NCBI GenBank assembly: GCA_002412965.1
Contig: DHWB01000007.1
Coordinates: forward strand, 175,962-239,961
From: Desulfomicrobium sp. UBA5193
GTDB taxonomy: Bacteria > Desulfobacterota > Desulfovibrionia > Desulfovibrionales > Desulfomicrobiaceae
Direction: 5' to 3'
Length of the DNA stretch: 64,000 nucleotides
A program made the translations under genes and the position numbers. This document shows, in pieces, positions 16,118 through 24,118 of the stretch; position 1 is the stretch's first letter; each line of letters starts with the position of its first letter. The notes under the pieces were generated by a model that made no database searches, was not told the DNA's origin, and saw nothing but the letters and a program-made list of their open reading frames with translations.

Positions 16118-16993
16118 ATGCTTGTTTACGCCAAACTCGTCGGGTCGGTCTTTTTCTGGGGCGCGACCTGGATCTCCGGCCGCATCCTGGCCCAGGACAT
16201 GGGGCCGTTTTCCGCTGCCCTGCTGCGCTTCGTGACCGCCTCGGCCTTTCTGCTGTTCTGGTCCTGGCGCGTGAACGGCTCCTTCCCTGCCCTGCCCCGC
16301 AAGGACATCCTGCCCGTGGCCTTCCTGGGCCTGACCGGCATCTTCCTCTACAACGCATTCTTCTTCACGGGCCTGCGCACCGTCCCCGCCGGCCGGGCCG
16401 CGCTGATCATCGCCTCGGTGCCAGTCATCATCAGCATCATCTCGGCCCTGATGCTCGGAGAACGCCTGACGACAGGCAAGATCGCCGGAACCCTGCTGTC
16501 CCTGACGGGCGCGTCCATCGTCCTTTCCGGGGGCAACCCGCTGAAGCTCTTCCAGGGCGGCCTGTCCCACGGCGACCTCATGATCCTGGGCTGCGTGGCG
16601 GCCTGGACCGCCTATTCCGTGGCCGGGAGCCGGGTCATGAAGCGGGTGAACCCCCTCATGGCCGTGACCTGGTCCTGCATCCTCGGCACCCTCATGCTCC
16701 TTACCCCCGCCCTGACCCACGGACTGCTCGAGGACATCCGCCGGGCCAGCCTGATCGACTGGGGCAACATCCTCTTCCTGGGCGTCATCGCCACGGGCGT
16801 GGCCTTCACCTGGTACTACGCCGGCATCCGCGCCATCGGCGCCGCCCGGGCTGGCATCTTCATCAACCTCGTGCCCGTCTTCGCCATCGCCATGGGCTAC
16901 GTCATCCTCGACGAACCCGTGACGTCCGCCCTGCTCACCGGCGGCGCCATGGTCATCTCCGGCGTGTACCTGGCCAACCGGCCGGTTCCATGA
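16118..16993 (+). CDS. EamA/DMT-superfamily membrane transporter
   Basis: A 291-residue inner-membrane protein with about ten hydrophobic segments in two EamA repeats of five (residues about 5-135 and 150-285). The first repeat opens MLVYAKLVGSVFFWGATWIS and contains RFVTASAFLLFWSW. The second repeat has ARAGIFINLVPVFAIAMGY, typical of drug/metabolite exporters such as RhaT and YdcZ-like proteins. The substrate is unknown. The gene stands alone between bacterioferritin and the exported-protein operon. GC content is higher than in the genes to its left. Confidence 0.87.
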   Translation: MLVYAKLVGSVFFWGATWISGRILAQDMGPFSAALLRFVTASAFLLFWSWRVNGSFPALPRKDILPVAFLGLTGIFLYNAFFFTGLRTVPAGRAALIIASVPVIISIISALMLGERLTTGKIAGTLLSLTGASIVLSGGNPLKLFQGGLSHGDLMILGCVAAWTAYSVAGSRVMKRVNPLMAVTWSCILGTLMLLTPALTHGLLEDIRRASLIDWGNILFLGVIATGVAFTWYYAGIRAIGAARAGIFINLVPVFAIAMGYVILDEPVTSALLTGGAMVISGVYLANRPVP

Positions 16994-17209
16994 CCTCCTG
17001 CGGAACTCTCCCGCATCCGGAGTATCCCCGCCCGGTTGCGTCTTCGCACCAAAATAACAAGACATCTCATCCTCGGAAATTATTGCCAAGGAAGCGGATA
17101 TGAGGATACACAACCAAAAAACACTGCAGACCTGATACACAACCTCCGCCCCGCGACCCCTCGCCCTCTCCTGCAGCACGCGCCCCGCAACATTCACCGG
17201 AGGCCGCCG

Positions 17210-19459
17210 ATGCATCGTTCCCCCAGTCCGATTGTCCTCTTCCTGATCCAGTTGTTTCTTATCGCGCTGCCCACGCAGGCTCTGGCCCGCGACAACATCA
17301 TCCTCAACTCCCCACGCAGCCTGACCATCCCGGGCCAGGATCTGCTCTTCGACATTTCCACCCAAAACGTCGAGGGCCGGGTGCAGGCCACGATCTTCCA
17401 CAGGACAACGGGCAAGACGGCATTCCAGCGCCTGCCCTTGGCCGAGGCCGGCGAGGAGAGATTCGCCGCCGTGCTTTCGGGCGAACAGATTCCTGCCGAG
17501 GGCATCGAGTTTTACGTCGAGGTTCGCAATGATGCGAACCAGATATTCACCCTGCCCGAAAAAAACCCCATGGGCTTGCCAAGGCGGCTGGCCTTCGCCA
17601 CCGGCCAAAGCGCCACGGAACCGCTGACATTCCCGGACATGAACGGCATGTCCATGGCCTCCCGCAGGCCCGCCATCACGGCGCCCCTGCCTGTCGGAAC
17701 ACTCTCGCCAGGCCCTGACACGGTCCGCATCGCCCTCGACGACGTGGATGTCACGGCCCTGGCGGTCATCACGGAAGCGACGGTTTCCTATACTCCCGAC
17801 GCAGACCTGGACTACGGGCCTCACCACGTCATCGTCGAAGTCCTAGGCCAGGACGGACAACCGCTACCGCAGGAACACTGGTTTTTTTCCGTGCCCCAGT
17901 CCGACACCTTCGACCGCGCGCAAGCATCCTTCCAACTGGACACGGACCTGGGATTCAAGCTCGCCGACGACAGTAACACGGAGTACGCCGACTGGACCTC
18001 CCAGACTTCCGGGACGCTCTCGGCCGAGTTGGCCAAAGGGGATCTCAAGGTCACCCTGGACGCCAACGCCTGGTACATCGACGACAGCGAGGGCACGCCA
18101 GGACAGGACGAATTCAGCATGAACTCCTACCTGCTCAGGTTCGACTACCATCGCCAGAGCCTTTCCCTGGGTGACGTCATGGTGGAGACGCCGGAGTTGA
18201 CCGGCGGGTACCTGGCCCTGCGCGGCGGTCTCCTCGATCTGAACGCCGACAAGACCAGCCTGCAGGGTTTCATGCTGCGCAGCAATACGGTCACGGACAT
18301 CGAGGACAGCTTTTCCCTGCCCGGGCCCGAACGCCGCTATCTCGGAGCTATGCTGACCCGGACGCTGTCCGAGGAAAGAAACGTGCAGATCAAAGCCACC
18401 GCCATCAGCGGCGAAAGCTCCGAATCCGACGACTACGACGGGGGCAGCCTCCTCCCCTCCAACGAAGGGCAAATCTACAGCGTCCTGCTGAGCGGGGCCA
18501 TCGTGGACCAGCTGCTGCTGGGCGAAGCGGAATACGCAGAAAGCTTCTTCGACCTCGACAGCAGGGACAGCCTTGGAAGGAAACGCGGCCAAGCCTGGCG
18601 GACCAAGGTCTGGGGTCGCCGTCAGACGATGGACTACGGCGGGACCTATGCATCTCTGGACCGGGACTTCCAAAGCATCATCGCACCCGATGCGATCAAC
18701 AACCGCAAGGAGTACACCCTCTTTGCAGCCAAGACCTTCGAAGAATCGAGCCTGACCCTGAACGCCCTGCACAGCTACGACAACGCTGAAAAGCTCGAGA
18801 ACATCCCGACTATCCGCAACACCGGCCTGGACCTCGGCTACAGCCTGAACAGGCCCGACTGGCCCTTTGTCTTCGCCAACGCGAACCTGAACTGGCAGGA
18901 CAGCGGACACGAGCCCGACGAATTCGAGTCCGTGGAAAACCAGTCCCGCATCCTGGCCGTCGGCTTTTCCCTGGCGCGGGACACCTGGAGCGTCGTCCCC
19001 AGCTACGTGTTCACCTCCCTGGATGACAGATCCGCATCCGACATGGACGGCACCTCGCACCAGATATTGCTGTCCGTCGGCTGGCAGCCTCTGCCCGTGC
19101 TGTCCTTCAATCCCGCGCTGACCTACGCCTGGACCGAAACGGATCCGGGCAGCCTGGTCGTGGAGGACTGGCTCGCCACCCTCTCGACAACCTGGCTGGT
19201 GAACGAGGTCCAGAACCTCAGCCTGACCGTCTCGGGCCTGGACTCCCAGGCCGACGACGACTCCGTGCATCTGCGCGTCTATTCCGGGCAGGCCCAGTAC
19301 AACTGGGTCCTCGGACTGGACTTCCTGGAGAGCGTGACCAAGACCCTGGGACTGCGCGGGCAATACTCCAGAACCAAGGATTACGTCACCCATGACGATG
19401 AAGAGGAATACGTGGCCTTTCTCTCCCTGAACTTCAGCATCCCGGTCACATGGCCATGA
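17210..19459 (+). CDS. Exported protein with predicted outer-membrane beta-barrel, unknown function
   Basis: A 749-residue protein, first of four consecutive exported-protein genes. The start at 17210 has GGAGG six bases upstream and opens a signal peptide, MHRSPSPIVLFLIQLFLIAL, cleaved near ALA/RD. Residues about 25-130 and 200-270 look like beta-sandwich domains. From about 290 to the C-terminus there are many alternating amphipathic strands with aromatic ends (LRFDYHRQSLSLGDVMVE, PSYVFTSLDD, LGLRGQYSRTKDY), as in an outer-membrane barrel. The last strand ends NFSIPVTWP. I recognise no named family. By context it may export or display its partners. Confidence 0.7.
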   Translation: MHRSPSPIVLFLIQLFLIALPTQALARDNIILNSPRSLTIPGQDLLFDISTQNVEGRVQATIFHRTTGKTAFQRLPLAEAGEERFAAVLSGEQIPAEGIEFYVEVRNDANQIFTLPEKNPMGLPRRLAFATGQSATEPLTFPDMNGMSMASRRPAITAPLPVGTLSPGPDTVRIALDDVDVTALAVITEATVSYTPDADLDYGPHHVIVEVLGQDGQPLPQEHWFFSVPQSDTFDRAQASFQLDTDLGFKLADDSNTEYADWTSQTSGTLSAELAKGDLKVTLDANAWYIDDSEGTPGQDEFSMNSYLLRFDYHRQSLSLGDVMVETPELTGGYLALRGGLLDLNADKTSLQGFMLRSNTVTDIEDSFSLPGPERRYLGAMLTRTLSEERNVQIKATAISGESSESDDYDGGSLLPSNEGQIYSVLLSGAIVDQLLLGEAEYAESFFDLDSRDSLGRKRGQAWRTKVWGRRQTMDYGGTYASLDRDFQSIIAPDAINNRKEYTLFAAKTFEESSLTLNALHSYDNAEKLENIPTIRNTGLDLGYSLNRPDWPFVFANANLNWQDSGHEPDEFESVENQSRILAVGFSLARDTWSVVPSYVFTSLDDRSASDMDGTSHQILLSVGWQPLPVLSFNPALTYAWTETDPGSLVVEDWLATLSTTWLVNEVQNLSLTVSGLDSQADDDSVHLRVYSGQAQYNWVLGLDFLESVTKTLGLRGQYSRTKDYVTHDDEEEYVAFLSLNFSIPVTWP

Positions 19460-19473
19460 TCAAGGAATCCACA

Positions 19474-20703
19474 ATGAGCATGATCCGCCCACGCCTTTCC
19501 CGATTCGTGACGATGATCCTGTGCTGTATCACGGCGTTGTTCCTTGCCCCTGCCCCTGCCCCTGCCCTGACTGTGACCACCATGCCCAGGTCGGCCAACG
19601 TGTCGCCCGGAACGCAGAGCCCTGTGCATCTCATGTACACGGCGCGGGAGATGGCGATACCCAACGCCAGCTATACGGCCACGTCCACGCAGGGCCGCTT
19701 CGAGACTCCCGACGGAACCCTGCTCGGAACGATCGAGCGCGTCGTGACCATCTCCGTCGTCAACTCCCGCGGCTCGGCCACGGAGTTGCTCAATGTCCCG
19801 GCCAAGATAACTGCGGCCGTCATGAAGGCCGGCGGAGGACGCATCGTCTTCCGCAGAAACTTCACGCCGTCTTTACCGGACATGTTGCCCTCGGCCGTCT
19901 CCACGACGCTTCAGATCGTTCCCACGGCAGCCGGTGAATTCGGCATCGTGGGGTTGAGCCTGGAGTTCAACCAGCCTGCTCCCGGGGACGCACCCCGTCC
20001 GACCTCTGGCGGACGCATCACCGTGCCGCGCAACACGAAGGGGCTACGGGCCGCGGCCGTCGTGACCTACAACGGACAGGGGCTGTTGCGGGGCCGATGG
20101 GTCGTGGACGGGCAAATTCTGGGTTTCGTCAACAGACAGCTTACGGCGGGCATGCGTGAAACCATTATCGCAAGCCCCGCCTTTCCGGCCTTCCCGACCT
20201 ATGCCACCGGGCTGCACACCGTTCGTTTCGAGATACTGGAGCCCACCCTGACCTTTGAGACACCTCGTCTCAACTATTTCGTCACCGCGGAAAACCAGAT
20301 CCCGACAGCGGCACAGTTGGAGCTTGTCTCGCCCCCCGCACGGGAACACCTCGCCCTGGATGGCGGCAGCCGGCCCGTCTTTTCCTGGGCGGGCCTGCCG
20401 GAACGCGTCGTCTATCTCTTCCGCCTCATCAGCCTGGAGCCCGATGCCGTGGCCATTCCGACGACAGACATGGACACGTCAAAACCAGTGCTCTCGGCCC
20501 GCACGGCGCAGACATCCTACACCCTTTCACCTTTCGACCTCGGCCGATTGGCGACGAACACACCCTACGCCTGGCAGGTCCAGGCCTATGAGGGTTCCAG
20601 GATGATCGCCGCCAGCGAGCAACGGATCGTCCTCTTTTCCGGCGAACCGACGGATCTGGAACTGACCGTTCCCCTGCGCGATCAGGGGGTTTCCGGGCAA
20701 TAA
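19474..20703 (+). CDS. Exported protein with Ig/fibronectin-like C-terminal domain, unknown function
   Basis: A 409-residue protein. I prefer the ATG at 19474 (AAGGAA six bases upstream) because it opens the signal peptide MSMIRPRLSRFVTMILCCIT; the frame also allows 19450, overlapping the previous stop. A short Ala-Pro run (APAPAPAL) ends the signal region and is encoded by a CCTGCC-type tandem repeat. Residues about 30-200 are beta-rich. The end (FSWAGLPERVVYLFRLIS, then TPYAWQVQAYEGS) resembles a fibronectin-III-like domain of surface proteins. Gene spacing implies co-transcription with the barrel gene. I recognise no family. Confidence 0.7.
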   Translation: MSMIRPRLSRFVTMILCCITALFLAPAPAPALTVTTMPRSANVSPGTQSPVHLMYTAREMAIPNASYTATSTQGRFETPDGTLLGTIERVVTISVVNSRGSATELLNVPAKITAAVMKAGGGRIVFRRNFTPSLPDMLPSAVSTTLQIVPTAAGEFGIVGLSLEFNQPAPGDAPRPTSGGRITVPRNTKGLRAAAVVTYNGQGLLRGRWVVDGQILGFVNRQLTAGMRETIIASPAFPAFPTYATGLHTVRFEILEPTLTFETPRLNYFVTAENQIPTAAQLELVSPPAREHLALDGGSRPVFSWAGLPERVVYLFRLISLEPDAVAIPTTDMDTSKPVLSARTAQTSYTLSPFDLGRLATNTPYAWQVQAYEGSRMIAASEQRIVLFSGEPTDLELTVPLRDQGVSGQ

Positions 20704-20742
20704 AGCGGATTCTGCCCCGCACAACATCATGGGAGGCTTGCC

Positions 20743-21423
20743 ATGAAAACCTGTCGAGGAATTCTCCTCATCACGGCCGTCCTGGCCGGACTTCTGGCGA
20801 CCGGATCTCCTGGCGCGGAATCCCTGTTCAAAAAAACGCCAACCGTGCAGCCCGTGCAAGGGGGTCAGACGACGGAACCGGTCATCCGCTTCACCAGAGC
20901 CGAAAGTCCCGGCTTCCTGACGGGCAGGCCCGACGGGGACCGGGTGGAACTGCAGGACGGCCGGCGCCTCAAGATCGGGGACATCCGCCGCCTGACCTCC
21001 CTCACGCAGAAAGCCAGGGCCGCCACACCCGGCAGCCGCATGCCCCAGGCCCTGAAACTCAAGCCCGCGGCGAAGGGAACACCGCTGCACAGTTCCGATG
21101 ACATTGCCGCGGCCCTGACCCGGCCGGACAGCGAGACCCTGCAACTGCCCTCGGGCAAGACCATGACCGTAGGGCTTCTGAAACTCGTGCGCGAGGACGT
21201 GGAACGCCAGCTTGGCCGCAGCCTGACGGCCAAAACGGCGCGGCCCGACCTGTCCGGACCAGCCGTCAAGGTCCAGACCGGCACCGACTGGAAGAACATC
21301 CTGCAGCGTCCGGACAATACGGTGCTCGAATCGCCTGGCGGTAAACGCATCACGGTGGGTGAACTGAAACAGGCTCTGGCGGATTTGGGCAAAACGCCTC
21401 CCCCGCCGGTGCGCAAACCCTGA
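20743..21423 (+). CDS. Exported protein with three RPD-type repeats, unknown function
   Basis: A 226-residue protein with signal peptide MKTCRGILLITAVLAGLLAT. It contains three copies of a 24-residue motif at residues 61-84, 126-149 and 188-211: GRPDGDRVELQDGRRLKIGD, TRPDSETLQLPSGKTMTVGL and QRPDNTVLESPGGKRITVGE. The consensus is RPD, four or five residues, L, two or three, GGK, two, VG, two, LK. Spacing between copies is 62-65 residues. The repeats may be small beta-hairpin or peptidoglycan-type modules; no known domain comes to mind. It is 39 bases after the previous gene and 10 bases before the next. Confidence 0.7.
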   Translation: MKTCRGILLITAVLAGLLATGSPGAESLFKKTPTVQPVQGGQTTEPVIRFTRAESPGFLTGRPDGDRVELQDGRRLKIGDIRRLTSLTQKARAATPGSRMPQALKLKPAAKGTPLHSSDDIAAALTRPDSETLQLPSGKTMTVGLLKLVREDVERQLGRSLTAKTARPDLSGPAVKVQTGTDWKNILQRPDNTVLESPGGKRITVGELKQALADLGKTPPPPVRKP

Positions 21424-21433
21424 GGAGGCGGCC

Positions 21434-24079
21434 ATGAGAAACATCATCTGCCGCTTCCTGCTGGTGACCATCCTGGCCATGTCCATGCAGGCGGTCCCGG
21501 CCACACCGGCCCGGGCCGACATCCTGGACGAACTAGCCAACCTGATCGACGATGTCGAACAATACGGAGGCGTATCCTGGCTGCCTGCCAGCGGCAACGA
21601 CATCAGGCAATCCAAGGCCTTCATCGTCTGCCTGAGCAACGCCGGCAACGACGTTGAGGTGCTGAAATGCATCGAGGATTTCAAGGACACGCCGCTGGGC
21701 AGCAAAATCGGCAACGAGATCCCCTCCTGGGTCTATGACCTCATCACCGTCTACATCGCATTGAAGGAAAAAGACTACACGACCCTGATCGTCTACCTCG
21801 GCAAGGCCGCCGCCTGCGCCATTCTTCAGGTCATCTCCGGAGGGGCGCTGGATGTCTGCGGGCTCATCGAGGATCTCATCGCCGTCGCCAATGCCCTGCT
21901 GGACGCGGCAACGGCGGTGTACGAATTCTTCAAGGATGTCGGGGAAGCCGCCTGGGAAGGAGTCAAGGATGTCGGCTGCGCCCTGGGCATCGGCGGCTGC
22001 GATGACGACAGTTCGCCGCCCGAACTAGTTGCATACGCTTGGATATTCGCCCCCAGGGTACTCCCGCAGGGTCTCGCGGCTATCAAGGCCGTCGACGCCT
22101 CGGCCTTCCCGTCCCTGCGCGAGCAACTCGAAAGCAACGCCCGCGCCAAGCCCCCGGTAACGGACGATCCCGCACTGAACAACTGGCTCAAGCAATACGG
22201 CTATACCTTCCCGGCCGCGGCCGTGGACATCGCCTCCAAGACCTTCCAGAATTCCGTCGAAGCGCAGTGGAAAGCGGATATGGACAACGTCATGCCGCTC
22301 TTGAGCCAAGCCCGCGCAGGCTACGGCACACCGTCGAAGATATCCTCCTTGGCCGGGCCAGCCCTGGCCGCCTCATCTTCCGACGGCCAGAAATTCAGAT
22401 CCCTGGTCTCGGATCAGTGCGCATCGGATCTGAACATTGGCATGGGGTTCGCGCATGTGGACCGCTGGGTCTCGGGCCACCCCACAGATGCCGCGGGACT
22501 CGGCAACCTCCAGTCCAACAAGGTTTGGTGCGCTTCGGACTTCTGGAACCTGGAGGTCAAATCCGAATTCGCCAAGCATCTGCGCGCCCATGTGAAAAAC
22601 TCCATCTGCCCCGTGGGAAGCCAGGGCTTCTCCTGCCCGTCCACGGACACGTATGACGCCTGCCGCAGGCTGCTCAAGGCAGTGGACATCGAAGGGGAAT
22701 GCGCCGTGGACGTGGCCAAGGTCGGCAAGGATGTGGCCCAGAAGATCGTGGCGGAGCTCAAGGCCAAAGGCTCCACCTGGAATTACGAGATAAAGGAAGC
22801 CCCGCCCCAGACCGCCAAGCCCGCCGAGATCGTCTGCGTGCGGCCGACCCAGCAGCAGGCCTGCGTCAGCATCTACGACGCCAAATTCGGCCACATCGCG
22901 CCGAAAGTGGTCAGCTGCGGCTTGCAGATGACCCCTGCCTACATGATGGTCATGGGCGCCACGGCGACCGAGGCCGGCAGACTCGGCAACCATTACCAGG
23001 AAACATTCGTCGTCGACAACCGCGACCCGCTTTTCGTCCACGCGCCGTCCTTGCCGACCATGACGAAGGTCCAGGAGGACCCGCAGCAACAGTTCAAATT
23101 CGATTTCTACCCGCTCAAGGCCCCCCGGAGCGTCGACGGGCTGAACAATCCGGGCATGGGCGTGGAAGTGGACCTGAAGGAGCCCATCGGCCAGATGGGC
23201 AGAAGCCAAATCGAGGAAAAGATCAGTGGATTCCATGCGGGCGGGCCCATCGATCCCCTGGATGAAAACCCCCTGGACAATGTCGAGTCCTCCATCCAGG
23301 GAGTAGAGGGAATCGGGGTTCAGAGCGTCAGCCCGGGCGCTTTGGGAGCGGTCGAGGGTTCCCGTCAAGTGACGGCCTCGACGCCGGGAACAATCGCGGC
23401 CATGCCTGCGGGTCAGAAGGCCATGAACCTGCCGGGACAGGCCGGAACCGGGGCGACCCAGCCCATGAGCGGCACCCTGCCTCCCGGGTCGGCACCGACA
23501 TCGCCGTCCATTCCTGTGCAACAGATGCAGCAGGTTTCGCCGCAAGTGCGTCAGGCGCAGACTTCCGCCCTCACCGGCCAGCCAAACATCACCCCCGAGA
23601 ATCAGGTCAGTGTCGGCGGAATGCGGGCGCCCTGGGGGCACACCCTTTCGATCGCCGCCGCACGCGCCCAGAACACCGCCAACGGCGTCTGCTTCTTCCC
23701 GGTCCAGTATGCCGTCCGCAATGCGGGGACCACCCCGAGCGGCGCCTTTCAAAGCACCTGGAAGACAGAGCCCGGCCCACCGCCCAGGGGGATGAACTGG
23801 ACGCCCCTTGCGCCCGGAGCCGTCGCCAAACAGGCCGAAACCATCGGCCTCAAGCCAGGGCAAAATATCCTGACCCTGACCCTGGACAGCCGGGGACAGG
23901 TCGCCGAATCCAACGAAGCCGACAACATCGTGCGGATCACCATCGTCCTCAGCGGCGAATGCGGCGCCCCCCCGGCCGCGCCCAAGGTCAAGCCGCCGAC
24001 GATGACGCCCATACGGCCGCAACAAACCCTGCCGCAACGCATGCAATTGCCGTCCGTCCCCACGAAGCGGACACAGTGA
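21434..24079 (+). CDS. Large exported protein with C-terminal CARDB-like domain, unknown function
   Basis: An 881-residue protein with a GAGGAGG Shine-Dalgarno and signal peptide MRNIICRFLLVTILAMSMQA, cleaved near ARA/DI. Residues about 30-190 are helical, with several Cys suited to disulfides (CLSNAGNDVEVLKC, CGLIEDL). A middle region to about 560 has further Cys pairs. Residues about 600-710 are Pro/Gly/Gln-rich and look like a flexible linker. Residues about 730-845 resemble a CARDB adhesion domain (YAVRNAGTTPSGAFQ, LDSRGQVAESNEADN). It is probably secreted or surface-bound and depends on the upstream barrel. No family recognised for the N-terminal two thirds. Confidence 0.7.
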   Translation: MRNIICRFLLVTILAMSMQAVPATPARADILDELANLIDDVEQYGGVSWLPASGNDIRQSKAFIVCLSNAGNDVEVLKCIEDFKDTPLGSKIGNEIPSWVYDLITVYIALKEKDYTTLIVYLGKAAACAILQVISGGALDVCGLIEDLIAVANALLDAATAVYEFFKDVGEAAWEGVKDVGCALGIGGCDDDSSPPELVAYAWIFAPRVLPQGLAAIKAVDASAFPSLREQLESNARAKPPVTDDPALNNWLKQYGYTFPAAAVDIASKTFQNSVEAQWKADMDNVMPLLSQARAGYGTPSKISSLAGPALAASSSDGQKFRSLVSDQCASDLNIGMGFAHVDRWVSGHPTDAAGLGNLQSNKVWCASDFWNLEVKSEFAKHLRAHVKNSICPVGSQGFSCPSTDTYDACRRLLKAVDIEGECAVDVAKVGKDVAQKIVAELKAKGSTWNYEIKEAPPQTAKPAEIVCVRPTQQQACVSIYDAKFGHIAPKVVSCGLQMTPAYMMVMGATATEAGRLGNHYQETFVVDNRDPLFVHAPSLPTMTKVQEDPQQQFKFDFYPLKAPRSVDGLNNPGMGVEVDLKEPIGQMGRSQIEEKISGFHAGGPIDPLDENPLDNVESSIQGVEGIGVQSVSPGALGAVEGSRQVTASTPGTIAAMPAGQKAMNLPGQAGTGATQPMSGTLPPGSAPTSPSIPVQQMQQVSPQVRQAQTSALTGQPNITPENQVSVGGMRAPWGHTLSIAAARAQNTANGVCFFPVQYAVRNAGTTPSGAFQSTWKTEPGPPPRGMNWTPLAPGAVAKQAETIGLKPGQNILTLTLDSRGQVAESNEADNIVRITIVLSGECGAPPAAPKVKPPTMTPIRPQQTLPQRMQLPSVPTKRTQ

Positions 24080-24084
24080 ACCCA

Positions 24085-24115
24085 GCGCGGGGGCGCCAAC
24101 CGTGCGCCCCCGCGC
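24085..24115. terminator. GC-rich hairpin between convergent genes
   Basis: GCGCGGGGGCGC and GCGCCCCCGCGC form a perfect 12-base stem with a 7-base loop between the exported-protein operon and tex. There is no T-run on either side, so it may slow polymerase or act with Rho rather than as a classical intrinsic terminator. Confidence 0.6.
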
Positions 24116-24118
24116 CCT

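Noticed and set aside
16106..17827. 573-residue minus-strand open frame
   Set aside because: Antisense to the EamA transporter and barrel genes; composition is that of a shadow frame.
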